A DNA stretch of 64,000 nt from Lederbergia wuyishanensis (GTDB taxonomy: Bacteria; Bacillota; Bacilli; Bacillales; Bacillaceae_C). The notes below the pieces were generated by a model, which had not been told where the DNA came from, did not search any database, and was given only the letters and a program-made list of their open reading frames with translations. Where the stretch lies: NCBI RefSeq assembly GCF_022900255.1, contig NZ_JALIRM010000010.1, positions 62,001-126,000 on the forward strand, given 5' to 3'. The translations under genes were made by a program, and so were the position numbers. This document shows, piece after piece, positions 16,688-25,776 of the stretch (position 1 is the first letter of the stretch; every line of letters starts with the position of its first letter).

Positions 16688-17671
16688 TCATATATTCCAC
16701 TTTACTACAAGCCCTAAATGTGTGAGTCCCCCTCCAAAGCCGTAAAGCAACAATGTATCCTCATTTTTCACTTTCCCTTCTTCGATACCGAGGTTAAGAG
16801 CCAAAGGAATCGACACAGCTGAGGTATTTCCATAATATTTTACACTTGTTAATGTTTTTTCAATCGATATATTTGATTTTTCACATATAGATTCAATCAT
16901 TCTTAAGTTTGCACTATGGGGTATGAACCAATTAATATTCTCAATATCTAATTGAGCATTTCCTAATAATGTGTGAATTCCTTCTGGTAAAGTCCTTGAT
17001 GCCCACTTGTATACTTCCCTGCCATTCTGAACGATTTTTCCTGTATCACTCAATGCCTTTCCATCCATAGTCGTCGAAAAAGAGGTACGGTAGACATTAA
17101 TGCCCCCTTCGCCATTTGTTCCCATATGGGCAGCCAAGAAACTTGGATTTTCGTGATCATATTCCACTAGCATCGCGCCTGCCCCGTCCCCGAATAAAAT
17201 ACAAGTTGTTCTATCTTTATAATCTGTCACTTTGGATAAAGTTTCCGTTGCTACAACTAATATTTTTTTATGGGCGCCTGAGGTAATTAAATTATTTGCG
17301 AGGTGTAAAGCATACGTGAAACCCGCACATGTAGCATTCAAATCAAATGCTCCTGTGCAAGGAATGTTAAAGTGATTCTGAATTTGACAGGCAACACTAG
17401 GAAACGCATAGTCTGCTGTGGTCGTAGCAACTATAATACAATCAACGTCTTTTACATCTTTATTATATTTTTCAATCAAATCTTCTATTGCTTTATACGC
17501 TAACTGGGATGCAAATTCATCATCACCTGCAATCCTTCTTTCCTTCATTCCAGTCCTCTGTACAATCCATTCATCATTCGTATCAACCATTTTTTCCAAA
17601 TCTTCATTTGTTAATTTCTTCTCAGGGACATAGGTACCGATGGCAGTAATCCGGGCTTTAGATTGAATCAT
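16688..17671 (-). CDS. fabHB: beta-ketoacyl-ACP synthase III (second FabH)
   Basis: Starts fatty-acid synthesis by condensing a short acyl-CoA with malonyl-ACP. In bacilli this step uses branched primers and sets membrane composition. The Cys-His-Asn triad is intact: C115 in NATCAGFTY, H252 in IPHSANLR and N282 in YYGNTSAVS. It has 327 residues and is a stand-alone gene, like B. subtilis fabHB (yhfB), whereas fabHA sits with fabF. A FapR-type box overlaps the promoter, as known for fabHB in B. subtilis, so malonyl-CoA should control it. Convergent with the EamA gene. Confidence 0.92.
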   Translation of the reverse strand: MIQSKARITAIGTYVPEKKLTNEDLEKMVDTNDEWIVQRTGMKERRIAGDDEFASQLAYKAIEDLIEKYNKDVKDVDCIIVATTTADYAFPSVACQIQNHFNIPCTGAFDLNATCAGFTYALHLANNLITSGAHKKILVVATETLSKVTDYKDRTTCILFGDGAGAMLVEYDHENPSFLAAHMGTNGEGGINVYRTSFSTTMDGKALSDTGKIVQNGREVYKWASRTLPEGIHTLLGNAQLDIENINWFIPHSANLRMIESICEKSNISIEKTLTSVKYYGNTSAVSIPLALNLGIEEGKVKNEDTLLLYGFGGGLTHLGLVVKWNI

Positions 17672-17695
17672 ACGATTTCACTCCTTTTTATTTTA

Positions 17696-17728
17696 ATTAT
17701 ACCACCAAGTATTAGCACCTGGTAATAA
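17696..17728 (-). promoter_or_regulatory. fabH promoter with FapR box
   Basis: TTAGCACCTGGTAATAA at 17712-17728 matches the palindromic FapR consensus TTAGTACCTAGTACTAA at 14 of 17 positions, from memory. A -10 TATAAT lies at 17696-17701 on the minus strand, so the box overlaps the -35 region. FapR is the Bacillales repressor of lipid genes and is released by malonyl-CoA. Confidence 0.7.
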
Positions 17729-17732
17729 TTCA

Positions 17733-17765
17733 TAAAAAAAAGACTATATCCATTTGGATACAGCC
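17733..17765 (-). terminator. terminator of the riboflavin operon
   Basis: Ten-base stem (17756-17765 with 17742-17751, two G-U pairs) and loop AAAT, then TTTTTTTT on the minus strand. Confidence 0.85.
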
Positions 17766-17793
17766 CTGATTGAATTAATAATTCGCATAAAGA

Positions 17794-18258
17794 TTAAAAT
17801 AGACGGTTCAAGTTAGCCATTTCAATTGCTGAAACCGCTGCATCGTAACCTTTATTCCCCGACTTTGTTCCCGAACGCTCAATGGCTTGTTCGATGTTTT
17901 CTGTTGTCACAACACCAAAAATCACCGGCACACCAGTTGTCAAACCTACTGAAGCAATGCCTTTCGCCGCTTCATTACATACATAATCATAATGAGTCGT
18001 CGATCCACGTATTACAGTTCCCAAACCGATAATGGCATCATATTTATTTGTTTCCGCCATCTTTTTTGCTATGAATGGGACTTCAAAGGCCCCTGGCACC
18101 CAAGCAACATCAATATCTTCTTCAGAAACACCATGACGTTTCAGGCCGTCCAAAGCACCGCCCAATAATTTCCCTGTAAGAAACTCATTAAATCTTCCTA
18201 CCACTATTCCAATTTTCAAATCCGTTCCGATTAGTTGTGCTTCAAAAACTTGCCCCAT
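17794..18258 (-). CDS. ribH: 6,7-dimethyl-8-ribityllumazine synthase
   Basis: Condenses ribitylamino-uracil with dihydroxybutanone phosphate, the next-to-last step of riboflavin synthesis. The 154 residues match the family. The substrate loops are clear: [57 protein letters not shown] with the catalytic His, and [27 protein letters not shown]. It is the last gene of ribD-ribE-ribBA-ribH, 12 bp after ribBA, and shares the FMN riboswitches. In bacilli RibH forms an icosahedral shell around RibE. Confidence 0.97.
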   Translation of the reverse strand: MGQVFEAQLIGTDLKIGIVVGRFNEFLTGKLLGGALDGLKRHGVSEEDIDVAWVPGAFEVPFIAKKMAETNKYDAIIGLGTVIRGSTTHYDYVCNEAAKGIASVGLTTGVPVIFGVVTTENIEQAIERSGTKSGNKGYDAAVSAIEMANLNRLF

Positions 18259-18270
18259 TTTTCATCTCTC

Positions 18271-19461
18271 CTATGCTAAAATATGATTCATTTTTTCTTT
18301 CTTGGTCATTAAATATTGTCTATTTTCTTCTACTGCAGGAATCTCTATTGGAACCCGCTCCACAACCTCAATACCATATCTTGTCAAACTTTCAATCTTC
18401 TCAGGATTATTCGTTATTAATCTTACTCGTGAAATCCCAAGATCACGAAGCATTTGGGCACATAGCCCATACTCACGCATTTCTGGAGGAAATCCTAGTT
18501 TTACATTCGCCTCAACCGTATCAAAGCCTTGTTCTTGCAACTCATACGTTTTTAACTTGTTAATTAACCCTATGCCTCGGCCTTCTTGACTCATATAAAG
18601 AATGACTCCTTGTCCAGCCTCTTCAATCATAGCCAATGATTGTATTAATTGTGGTCCGCAATCACAGCGTTTTGAATGAAAAATATCACCTGTCAGACAT
18701 TCAGAATGAATACGCACAAGAGGAACCTCTCCTTTTGCAGCAATTCCTTTTACAATAGCAACATGTTCTTTACCATCTATCTGATTGGAATAGCCGATCA
18801 TCTGAAATTCTCCAAATGAAGTTGGCAATTTTACAGATGCTTCACGTTTCACCAATTGATCATGCTTGTATCGATAAGTTACTAAATCTGAAATGGTCAC
18901 TAATTTCATATTAAATTCCTTAGCCATTTCAATTAGTTCTGGCACTCTTGCCATTTCTCCGTTATCACTCATAATTTCACAAATGACACCTACGGGGCTA
19001 GCACCACAAAGTTTTGAAAAATCTACCGCAGCTTCTGTATGACCTTGTCTCTCAAGCACACCATTTTCTTTTGCAACAAGGGGAAAAACATGACCTGGAC
19101 GACGAAAATCTTCTCCTATTGATTCCGATTTTAAAAGTTTAGTTATGGTTTCAGAACGTTCAAACGCACTAATTCCAGTTTTCGTGTTCTTATGATCAAT
19201 GCTTACCGTAAAGGCTGTTTGATGATTGTCTGTATTTTCATGAACCATTGGAAATAATTTAAGTTGCTTTGCCAGTTTTTCTGTAATAGGCGTGCAGATC
19301 AATCCCCGTCCATGCTTTGCCATAAAATTAATATTTTCAGGTGTAGCATAATCGGCTAGCACCAAAAAATCTCCCTCATTTTCTCGGTTTTCATCATCTA
19401 CAACAATGATGATTTTGCCTTTTGTCAAATCGTCTATTGCTTCTTCAATAGTGCTAAACAT
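18271..19461 (-). CDS. ribBA: bifunctional DHBP synthase / GTP cyclohydrolase II
   Basis: Supplies both precursors of riboflavin. The N-terminal RibB half (about 1-200) makes dihydroxybutanone phosphate from ribulose 5-phosphate and shows [12 protein letters not shown] and RRPGHVFPL. The C-terminal RibA half opens GTP and shows the zinc motif [20 protein letters not shown] and [11 protein letters not shown]. The frame is open to 19491, but the real start is ATG 19461 (MFSTIEEAI), which removes a ten-residue tail; 396 residues fits the family. Third gene of the operon. Confidence 0.97.
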   Translation of the reverse strand: MFSTIEEAIDDLTKGKIIIVVDDENRENEGDFLVLADYATPENINFMAKHGRGLICTPITEKLAKQLKLFPMVHENTDNHQTAFTVSIDHKNTKTGISAFERSETITKLLKSESIGEDFRRPGHVFPLVAKENGVLERQGHTEAAVDFSKLCGASPVGVICEIMSDNGEMARVPELIEMAKEFNMKLVTISDLVTYRYKHDQLVKREASVKLPTSFGEFQMIGYSNQIDGKEHVAIVKGIAAKGEVPLVRIHSECLTGDIFHSKRCDCGPQLIQSLAMIEEAGQGVILYMSQEGRGIGLINKLKTYELQEQGFDTVEANVKLGFPPEMREYGLCAQMLRDLGISRVRLITNNPEKIESLTRYGIEVVERVPIEIPAVEENRQYLMTKKEKMNHILA

Positions 19462-19480
19462 ACTCTCTACACCGCCTTTC

Positions 19481-20119
19481 TTAAAATCCATTAAGTTTTA
19501 AAAGATCCATCGTTATTGATGATTCTTTTTGAGTTCGATTCAAATGATTCACTACATATTTAGATAGCAAATCAGTTTCTATATTGACTAATTCCTGCTC
19601 TCTTTTATCCCCAAAAATTGTTTGCTTAAAGGTGTGAGGAATTAAGGAAACAGTCAACTTTGTAGGTTGAATATCAAAAATTGTTAGACTGATGCCATCA
19701 ATAGCAACCGAACCCTTTAACATACAAAATTGGCTCATTTCTTCACTAATCCCAATATCGATATAGACTGCATTTTCAACTTTTCTCTTTCGTAAAATCA
19801 CACCTGTTCCGTCAACGTGCCCTGATACAAAATGACCCCCAAATCGACCTGTTGATGGCATAGCTCGTTCTAAATTTACCCGATGCCCTATATGTAAAGA
19901 TTGGATATTTGTGGATTTTACTGTTTCGGGCATAACATCTACCGTAAAGGCAGTAGTGGAATATTCAACAACGGTCAAGCATATACCGTTTACCGCAATG
20001 CTATCACCAAGATGAATGTCTTCTAAGATCTTTTTAGATTCTAACGTCAACTGCATACTCCGTAATCCATTCTTTATTGCTTTGACTTTACCTATATCCT
20101 CAACAATACCTGTGAACAT
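19481..20119 (-). CDS. ribE: riboflavin synthase alpha subunit
   Basis: Dismutates two lumazine molecules to riboflavin. It has two lumazine-binding repeats, about 1-95 and 98-195. The first begins [12 protein letters not shown]; each repeat carries a conserved G(D/S)[10 protein letters not shown] or [12 protein letters not shown] motif; NLERAMP and [13 protein letters not shown] mark the junction. At 212 residues it is slightly above B. subtilis RibE (215) in layout and equal in domains. It sits 9 bp after ribD and 19 bp before ribBA. Confidence 0.96.
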   Translation of the reverse strand: MFTGIVEDIGKVKAIKNGLRSMQLTLESKKILEDIHLGDSIAVNGICLTVVEYSTTAFTVDVMPETVKSTNIQSLHIGHRVNLERAMPSTGRFGGHFVSGHVDGTGVILRKRKVENAVYIDIGISEEMSQFCMLKGSVAIDGISLTIFDIQPTKLTVSLIPHTFKQTIFGDKREQELVNIETDLLSKYVVNHLNRTQKESSITMDLLKLNGF

Positions 20120-20128
20120 GGCGTAACC

Positions 20129-21211
20129 TCATTTCAATACCGATGTGATTTTCAAATCTTCTCCAATTACTTCCACATTTTGATAAGTTAATCCGTAAGC
20201 TGCTGGCATTTCCTTAACATTTAAATCACCAAACATTGGAACTGCCGAATTACCTCCGATTATTTTCGGGGCTACATACGTAATGAGTTGATTTACATAT
20301 CCCGACTTCAAAAAACTGGCATTGATGGTTTTTCCACCTTCGACATAAAGCTTGCTCACCTGGCGCTTTCCAAGGATAGCAAGCACCTCATCAATCTCAA
20401 TGGAAGAATTCGAGAGTTGAATGATTTCCACATGTGATTGTGTAAAGTTAGTAATCCTATCTTTTTCTACGTCTGAACCCGTAAAAATCCATGTTTTGGA
20501 TTTGGTGTCGGTAATTACCTTCTTATCAGGCGTTATCTTTAAATGAGTATCTAAAATGATTCGTATCGGTTGTTTTTTTGTCTTCCCATATCTGTTCGTC
20601 AACAACGGATTATCAGATAAAACAGTTCCGATTCCGACTAAAATGGCGTCATGTCTCTCACGATCTAAGTGAACATCTTCTTGTACTTCTTTACCTGTTA
20701 TTTTTTGATCTTTGCCTGCTTCAGCAGCAATTTTTCCATCCAGAGTGATTGCCTGTTTCAAGGTGACAAAAGGTTTTTTGTGTTGAATAAAGTGAAAGAA
20801 AGCTTTATTCAGCTCATCCGCTTTTTCTTTCAAAACGCCTGTTTTCACTTCAATCCCAGCATCTCTCAAAAGTCCAATGCCTTTACCTGCGACTAGGGGA
20901 TTAGGGTCCATTGAACCAATTACAACACGATGCACTCTAGATTCTATTAGTGCATTAGCACATGGAGGTGTTTTCCCATGGTGGCTACACGGTTCAAGAG
21001 TAACATAAATCGTACTGCCTTCAGCCCTATCTCCAGCCATTTTCAAAGCATTGATTTCAGCGTGTGGAAATCCTGCTTTTAAATGGGAACCAAATCCGAT
21101 TATTTCTCCGTCCTTGACAACGACTGCACCTACCGTAGGATTTGGGGAAGTCTGCCCATCGGATACTTGCGCTAGTTTTAAAGCAAAATCCATATAAAAC
21201 TCGTCGTTCAT
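20129..21211 (-). CDS. ribD: bifunctional riboflavin deaminase/reductase
   Basis: First gene of the operon. The N-terminal deaminase (about 1-145) has the zinc motif HAEINAL with PCSHHGKTPPC. The C-terminal reductase (about 150-360) has DGKIAAEAGKDQKITG and LYVEGGKTINASFLK. It deaminates the pyrimidine and reduces the ribosyl side chain. I choose ATG 21211 (MNDEFYMD), behind GGGAGGTGG, over a start five codons upstream. Expression is governed by two FMN riboswitch units in series just upstream. Confidence 0.96.
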   Translation of the reverse strand: MNDEFYMDFALKLAQVSDGQTSPNPTVGAVVVKDGEIIGFGSHLKAGFPHAEINALKMAGDRAEGSTIYVTLEPCSHHGKTPPCANALIESRVHRVVIGSMDPNPLVAGKGIGLLRDAGIEVKTGVLKEKADELNKAFFHFIQHKKPFVTLKQAITLDGKIAAEAGKDQKITGKEVQEDVHLDRERHDAILVGIGTVLSDNPLLTNRYGKTKKQPIRIILDTHLKITPDKKVITDTKSKTWIFTGSDVEKDRITNFTQSHVEIIQLSNSSIEIDEVLAILGKRQVSKLYVEGGKTINASFLKSGYVNQLITYVAPKIIGGNSAVPMFGDLNVKEMPAAYGLTYQNVEVIGEDLKITSVLK

Positions 21212-21244
21212 TTTTCCACCTCCCATCTAAAACCTAACTTTATA

Positions 21245-21283
21245 GAAAAAGAAAACCTCGTAGATTGATCTCTACGAGGTTTT
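21245..21283 (-). terminator. terminator of the promoter-distal FMN riboswitch
   Basis: Perfect 13-base stem (AAAACCTCGTAGA at 21252-21264 with its complement at 21271-21283), then CTTTTTC on the minus strand, just before ribD. It is the expression platform of the riboswitch at 21366-21493. Confidence 0.88.
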
Positions 21284-21365
21284 AGGAGTTTTTCGTATTT
21301 TGAGCATGTTTAAACAAACCTTTAGAAGTGTATTTTTCTTCCAAAGAAATAAGCTGTGCTCAATA

Positions 21366-21493
21366 CATCCTTCTCCCATCCAGACTATACTGTCGGCTTT
21401 GGACTCTCACCAAATCCTGCCTTTTGCAAGGCTCACGGGCTTAGAATTGCTTCATCACCGTCGATTGGGAATTTCACCCGACCCCGAAGGACT
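21366..21493 (-). ncRNA. FMN riboswitch, unit nearest ribD
   Basis: A complete RFN element on the minus strand, with GGGGTCGGGTGAAATTCCC, AGCCCGTGAGCC, GGTGAGAGTCC and AGTCTGGATGGGAGAAGGA, all in the right order. When FMN is bound, the following terminator forms and rib transcription stops. It is identical to the second unit 274 bp upstream over the whole aptamer. Confidence 0.96.
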
Positions 21494-21523
21494 ATACCTA
21501 TTAAGTTTGTCGGAGCTTTCGTA

Positions 21524-21558
21524 AAATAGAAAACCCCATAGATTAGCTCTACGGGATT
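21524..21558 (-). terminator. terminator of the promoter-proximal FMN riboswitch
   Basis: Eleven-base stem (21548-21558 with 21532-21542) including two G-U pairs, loop GCTAA, then TTTTCTATTTT on the minus strand. It lies between the two aptamers and is diverged from the other terminator. Confidence 0.82.
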
Positions 21559-21639
21559 AGGAGTTTTTGTATTTTAAGCATGAACAAATAAACCTCTAGA
21601 AGTACATTTTTCTTCCAAAGAAATAAGCAATGCTCAATA

Positions 21640-21767
21640 CATCCTTCTCCCATCCAGACTATACTGTCGGCTTTGGACTCTCACCAAATCCTGCCTTTTG
21701 CAAGGCTCACGGGCTTAGAATTGCTTCATCACCGTCGATTGGGAATTTCACCCGACCCCGAAGGACT
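21640..21767 (-). ncRNA. FMN riboswitch, duplicated upstream unit
   Basis: A second full RFN element with the same 128 bases as the unit at 21366-21493, offset by exactly 274 bp. The flanking linker (TTTTTCTTCCAAAGAAATAAG region) is also duplicated, with a few changes. Together with its own terminator it makes a second complete FMN-controlled stop in series. Confidence 0.96.
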
Positions 21768-21782
21768 ATCTATTTGAAAATC

Positions 21783-21791
21783 ATTGTAACA
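21783..21791 (-). promoter_or_regulatory. extended -10 of the riboflavin operon
   Basis: TGTTACAAT on the minus strand fits an extended -10 (TG-n-TACAAT). The -35 is poor. It lies 16 bp upstream of the first riboswitch. Confidence 0.45.
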
Positions 21792-21854
21792 CTATGTGTC
21801 ATAAAATTCATCTTTTAAAATTTTACAACCAAAATAAAGACTAAAAGAGTTTGC

Positions 21855-21980
21855 TTATTTATGATACACAAAAAGATACTTTTTTAGTATTAAAAATCCA
21901 AAATTAGTTCGAATATCAACTTCGGCTATGAAAACAGATGATCCATCTGGATTTAAACGAATCTTTTTTTCAAGCTTGCG
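21855..21980 (-). pseudogene. possible gene fragment upstream of the riboflavin operon
   Basis: An open stretch of about 41 codons without a start codon, cut by TAG at its 5' end. The reading (KKIRLNPDGSSVFIAEVDIR...) looks more like protein than the other frames. It may be the tail of a decayed gene; no family is recognised. Confidence 0.25.
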
Positions 21981-22010
21981 CTAAATGACCAATATATTCA
22001 TTTTTAGCCC

Positions 22011-22562
22011 CTAAAATCTACTTTTTCTCTTAATCTCCGTTATTATTTTCTCAACAATCATTTCAATTGATAAAGAGCCATCCAGAATAATATCCGAACT
22101 AGGTTTTACGGATTTTTCCATTTCCAAGTAGGCTAGCCTTCCTCTTAATAAATAGTTCGTTAAATCACTTTGAATATTTTCCCATTTATTATTTGAATAA
22201 TCCCTAGTTATTCTTCTCGCCATAGCAATATCCAATGGGGTGTCTACGTAAACTGCTAAGTCTATACAATCACTTATATTGTCATTTAAGTAGGCAAAAG
22301 GATAGTCAAGAATAATATAACGAATGGTTGGATCATCCAGTATACATTGAATATCGGTTATTAACGATTCTAAGTTCCATTCATTATAATCAGCACCATC
22401 TTCCACCCATTTGCAAATATCCGTTGGACTTTTATCAAATTCATATTGATCAAAATATAAAGCCTTAGCGTTATCCAATCTTTTCTTTAATCCATTCGTT
22501 ATGGTTGTTTTTCCACCACCTGAAACAGCGGCAATGGATATTATTATTGGTTTTTGCCCCAT
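22011..22562 (-). CDS. P-loop kinase (uridine-kinase-like)
   Basis: Small nucleoside- or nucleotide-kinase-like ATPase of about 183 residues. Walker A is AAVSGGGKTT near residues 11-20 from the frame start. A base-binding-like segment KALYFDQYEFDKSPTDI follows, with LDYPFAYL (Walker-B-like) and a lid region RRITRDYSNNKW. This resembles the uridine kinase/AAA_18 family seen as a single gene in many bacilli. The start is placed at the second ATG (22562), 7 nt after GGGG. The true substrate is unknown. Confidence 0.75.
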   Translation of the reverse strand: MGQKPIIISIAAVSGGGKTTITNGLKKRLDNAKALYFDQYEFDKSPTDICKWVEDGADYNEWNLESLITDIQCILDDPTIRYIILDYPFAYLNDNISDCIDLAVYVDTPLDIAMARRITRDYSNNKWENIQSDLTNYLLRGRLAYLEMEKSVKPSSDIILDGSLSIEMIVEKIITEIKRKSRF

Positions 22563-22581
22563 CCTCATACCCCTTTCCCTA

Positions 22582-22620
22582 TTAAAAAAGCGAGACTCTT
22601 TTTTGTGAGAATCTCGCTTG
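22582..22620 (-). terminator. terminator of the Gfo/Idh gene
   Basis: AAGCGAGA pairs with TCTCGCTT around a loop that itself contains a small hairpin; CTTTTTTAAT follows on the minus strand. Confidence 0.8.
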
Positions 22621-22646
22621 CTGCAAATCTTATTTTATAGTAAACC

Positions 22647-23624
22647 TTAATAATCCAAGCCCCACTGTTTACGTAATGTATCCATTGTTTTCATAATGTC
22701 GTATGTTTCATCCAATGGCATGATGGAGCTTTCGATTTTACCTTCTCGTAAGCATTTCATTGCTTCTTCCGCTTCGTAAATATAGCCGTGCTGATTACGT
22801 TCGTCTTTAAATCCTTCTACTTCTGAACCAGGACGATGTAAATAGGCTCCTGCTCCAAACAAGAAGTTCGGTAAATGGATATAACCTTCTGTTCCATATA
22901 TATAAGCATCATTAGCCAAATTTAAACGAATGCCTGCATTCAACATGGCTGTTTTTCCATTTCCGTATTCAAAAAGGGCAGAAAACCACTCGTCTACGCC
23001 AGTTTCTCCAATGTGCGCACTACTTTTGATGTTGGTAGGTTGAGTTCCAAAAATTAATGAAGCAAATGAAATAGGATAGATTCCAGCATCAAGCATTGCT
23101 CCACCACCCAATTTCTTATCTAGCAAGCGGCTTCCTGGGTTCCAGCCAGCATTAAATCCGAAATTGGCAGTCAGCATATTCACTTCACCAATTTTACCTT
23201 CTTTAATCCAATTCATTGCCTTAACAACGGCAGGTAAATAACGTGTCCACATTGCTTCCATCAAAAACGTATTATTTTCTCTCGCTGCCTTAATTAATTC
23301 TTCGGCCTCTTCAGCATTCATCGTAAATGGTTTTTCACATATAACTGCTTTTCCTGCATTTAAGCATTGCAATACACATTCCTTATGCTGCGGATGAAGA
23401 GTTCCTATGTATACAATCTCTAATTCTGGATCTTGTACAAATTCATCATAATTACTATAGGAGCGTGGAATATTGAATTCGCTTGCAAATGCAGCCGCTT
23501 TCCCCTCTGTTCTTGAAGCAACTGCAACAAGTTCTGCATTTTCTGATTGTACTAAATCAGAAGCAAATTTACGGGATATATTACCAGGACCCATAATTCC
23601 CCATTTAATTTTTCTCTCTGACAT
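22647..23624 (-). CDS. Gfo/Idh/MocA family oxidoreductase
   Basis: NAD(P)-dependent sugar or polyol dehydrogenase of 325 residues. The N-terminal Rossmann fold has WGIMGPGNISRKFASDL. The conserved CEKPFTMN carries the Lys of the EKP motif near residue 95, and the C-terminal β-sheet domain has LGGGAMLDAGIYPISFAS with the catalytic Asp-x-x-x-Tyr-like pattern. I choose ATG 23624 (MSERKIKWG) behind GGGG; the frame is open 16 codons further. Upstream lies a 175-bp array of four palindromes, so it is probably tightly regulated. Confidence 0.9.
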   Translation of the reverse strand: MSERKIKWGIMGPGNISRKFASDLVQSENAELVAVASRTEGKAAAFASEFNIPRSYSNYDEFVQDPELEIVYIGTLHPQHKECVLQCLNAGKAVICEKPFTMNAEEAEELIKAARENNTFLMEAMWTRYLPAVVKAMNWIKEGKIGEVNMLTANFGFNAGWNPGSRLLDKKLGGGAMLDAGIYPISFASLIFGTQPTNIKSSAHIGETGVDEWFSALFEYGNGKTAMLNAGIRLNLANDAYIYGTEGYIHLPNFLFGAGAYLHRPGSEVEGFKDERNQHGYIYEAEEAMKCLREGKIESSIMPLDETYDIMKTMDTLRKQWGLDY

Positions 23625-23743
23625 GTTTGTTTCCCCTTTCCAGTAATATGTATTTTCTAAATTATAACTCAATTTTTGTTTAAATGCTTTATTTTAAACC
23701 AGATACTTTGTGAAGAAGAAGCTTATATGGAAAGTCCAAAACT

Positions 23744-23918
23744 TTAATCAATCGTTTAATTGAAACATCTAAACGCCTATTTATTTCAATCAATCGATTG
23801 ATTAATATCTATTTGCTCCTTTTTATTTTAAGTATTTATTTGTTAATTACTGCTTTCCATTTCAATCAAACATTTGATTGAAACGTTGTCTTTTACTATC
23901 AATTAATCGTTTGATTAA
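23744..23918. promoter_or_regulatory. array of four AATCAA-type palindromes
   Basis: Four near-perfect 20- to 24-bp palindromes at 23744-23763, 23786-23805, 23860-23883 and 23899-23918, with the general form TTAATCAAnCGTTTGATTAA. The gap between the Gfo/Idh start and nfo (about 390 bp) holds little else. The CG-centred symmetry fits a LacI- or TetR-type operator. The same motif recurs at 50149-50166 and 50221-50240. Confidence 0.6.
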
Positions 23919-24010
23919 ACCCCTTGGTTATGAAATGTGGCCTACTATTAACTAGCAAGTGCTATATTTAGAGGAAAAACAAAAATATCAATATCCAGAT
24001 GTTAAAGCTA

Positions 24011-24865
24011 TCAATTTTTTACCTTTCCATGATCGCCCCATTTTTCCTGTAAAAGTTCTATTTCCTTTTCATGTGGTATTTCTTCTTTAGGAGTCTCTAA
24101 AACAAATGGGATGTTTGCGAACTGTGGTGTTTGTACCAATTGATCGAACTGAGTCTCTTTTATATATCCCGGTCCAAAAATTGGAGCATGCCGGTCTTTT
24201 CCTATGCGAGTATCATATTTAGAATTATTAAAGTGAACAAGCTTTAAATGATCCAAGTATCCAAGGACTAGGGCATTTTCTAAAAATAAATCCCAATTTT
24301 CCCCATCCCATAATCCACAAGAAAAAGCATGGCACGTATCAAAGCAAAAACCTATTTTTTCAGGATAATTACACAATCTTCGAATCTGTACAAGTTCCTC
24401 CAAAGTTGTACCGAATGCACCGGGGATCCCCGCATTGTTTTCCAGCAATATTTTTGCATTCCCTTCCCACTCGCTAAGAATTTCATTTAACATTTCTATT
24501 ATTAACTGATAGCTTTCCAGTAGGGTTAGATGACTGACCTCTTTGCCAAAATGAACGACAACACCAATTGAGCCGCAAGCATCGGATATTTCCAAGTCAT
24601 TTAACAAAGATTGAATCACTTGATTTCGCTTTTGCTCATTAATAGGTGTCAAACTAGTAGGATATGGGGAGTGGCTAACAGAAAGAATGTTATTTTCCTC
24701 ACAAAACGCCTTACATAAAGCAGCATCATTTTGGTCGAAGTCTTTAACCGATAAACTACGGGGGTTTTTTGGGAAGTATTGAAAAGCTCCAGCATTCATT
24801 GAGTATGCACGCTTTGCAGCACCTAAATATCCATCTTTAATTGAAAGGTGACAACCAAATATCAT
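24011..24865 (-). CDS. nfo: endonuclease IV
   Basis: Zinc-dependent AP endonuclease that nicks DNA 5' of abasic sites in base excision repair. The TIM-barrel metal ligands are in place: His in VVHFGKE, Glu in ILLENNAG, Asp-x-x-His in FCFDTCHAFSCG, His in KLVHFNNSKYD, DRHAPIFGPG and Glu in PFVLETPKE. At 284 residues the size is normal. AAGGAG precedes the ATG. It lies 12 bp after an Fpg/Nei-type glycosylase gene, so glycosylase and AP endonuclease are made together. Confidence 0.95.
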   Translation of the reverse strand: MIFGCHLSIKDGYLGAAKRAYSMNAGAFQYFPKNPRSLSVKDFDQNDAALCKAFCEENNILSVSHSPYPTSLTPINEQKRNQVIQSLLNDLEISDACGSIGVVVHFGKEVSHLTLLESYQLIIEMLNEILSEWEGNAKILLENNAGIPGAFGTTLEELVQIRRLCNYPEKIGFCFDTCHAFSCGLWDGENWDLFLENALVLGYLDHLKLVHFNNSKYDTRIGKDRHAPIFGPGYIKETQFDQLVQTPQFANIPFVLETPKEEIPHEKEIELLQEKWGDHGKVKN

Positions 24866-24877
24866 AAATATTCTCCT

Positions 24878-25687
24878 TCAATGCTGACAATTTTTACAGA
24901 AATAGGTTTTTCTAGAGGAAATCTCTGTTTTGATAATAGGTGAACGACAACGCTCACATGATTTTCCTTCAAGACCGTGAACCTTCATAATATTATTATA
25001 GCCACCCGTTCGTTTGTCCCCAGAAAAAAGAGGCACGCTCATGTAGCCACCATTCTGTATAGCTTGTTTAAGAATAAACTTTATTGAATCATATAAACGA
25101 GCAATATGGTCCTGATCTAGTTCGTGTATTTTTCTTTCAGGTAAAAGCTGTGCATGCCAAAGAATTTCATCAGAATAACGATTTCCAATTCCCGCAATAC
25201 ATTCTTGATTTATTAACGATGTTTTTAAATTGCTTTTTCTCCCTTTCAATGCAGTAAGGAAAGCGTCCAATGAAAAATTTGGGTCCAGCGGTTCTGGTCC
25301 AATATTCTGCAGTTCCTTTTCAATCATTTCTGTGGATAATAGATGCAAGTAACCTAGTCGTAACCCAATGAAATATAGATTTTGATTTCCAAACGAAAAC
25401 TGTACTTGCACGGTTCTATCTGGTTTTTCTTCCTCTTTTCCATAAAACATCCTACCACCTAGCATTAGATGCAATAGCAAACAGGAGCCATTTTGCAGCT
25501 GAAAAATTAAATATTTAGCTCTTCTACCAATAGATTCGATTTTCTGATTAATTACTCGCTGTAAAAATTCATTAGTTGGCACATTAATAGACTTTTCTCG
25601 ATTAATGAAGATATCCGTAATCGTGTTTCCACCTATCTTTTGTTGGAGCATTGATTTATATGTTTCCATTTCAGGCAGTTCTGGCAT
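24878..25687 (-). CDS. formamidopyrimidine-DNA glycosylase (Fpg/Nei family)
   Basis: Bifunctional glycosylase/AP lyase for oxidised bases. The start is ATG 25687, since the mature N-terminus must be Pro (MPELPEMETY): P2 is the Schiff-base nucleophile and E3 the acid. Other marks are K in RRAKYLIF (near 58), the helix-two-turn-helix SLINQECIAGIGNRYSDEILW, and the C-terminal zinc finger CERC...CKNC. The family has both MutM and Nei-like members and I cannot separate them safely; it probably is an additional copy to the polA-linked mutM. First gene of a pair with nfo. Confidence 0.93.
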   Translation of the reverse strand: MPELPEMETYKSMLQQKIGGNTITDIFINREKSINVPTNEFLQRVINQKIESIGRRAKYLIFQLQNGSCLLLHLMLGGRMFYGKEEEKPDRTVQVQFSFGNQNLYFIGLRLGYLHLLSTEMIEKELQNIGPEPLDPNFSLDAFLTALKGRKSNLKTSLINQECIAGIGNRYSDEILWHAQLLPERKIHELDQDHIARLYDSIKFILKQAIQNGGYMSVPLFSGDKRTGGYNNIMKVHGLEGKSCERCRSPIIKTEISSRKTYFCKNCQH

Positions 25688-25776
25688 GATTTCCCTCCAA
25701 AAAGGTTTCTGATCCACTGATACAATTTTATTGGTGTTTGGTCGAGGTTGTTTCCGTTAAAGGGTATTCTACTGGA

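Noticed and set aside
18237-18589. Plus-strand frames within ribBA
   Set aside because: Antisense shadows of a clear enzyme gene.
21300-21818. Plus-strand frames in the riboswitch region
   Set aside because: They are the complement of the two FMN aptamers, which explains why the two peptides look alike.
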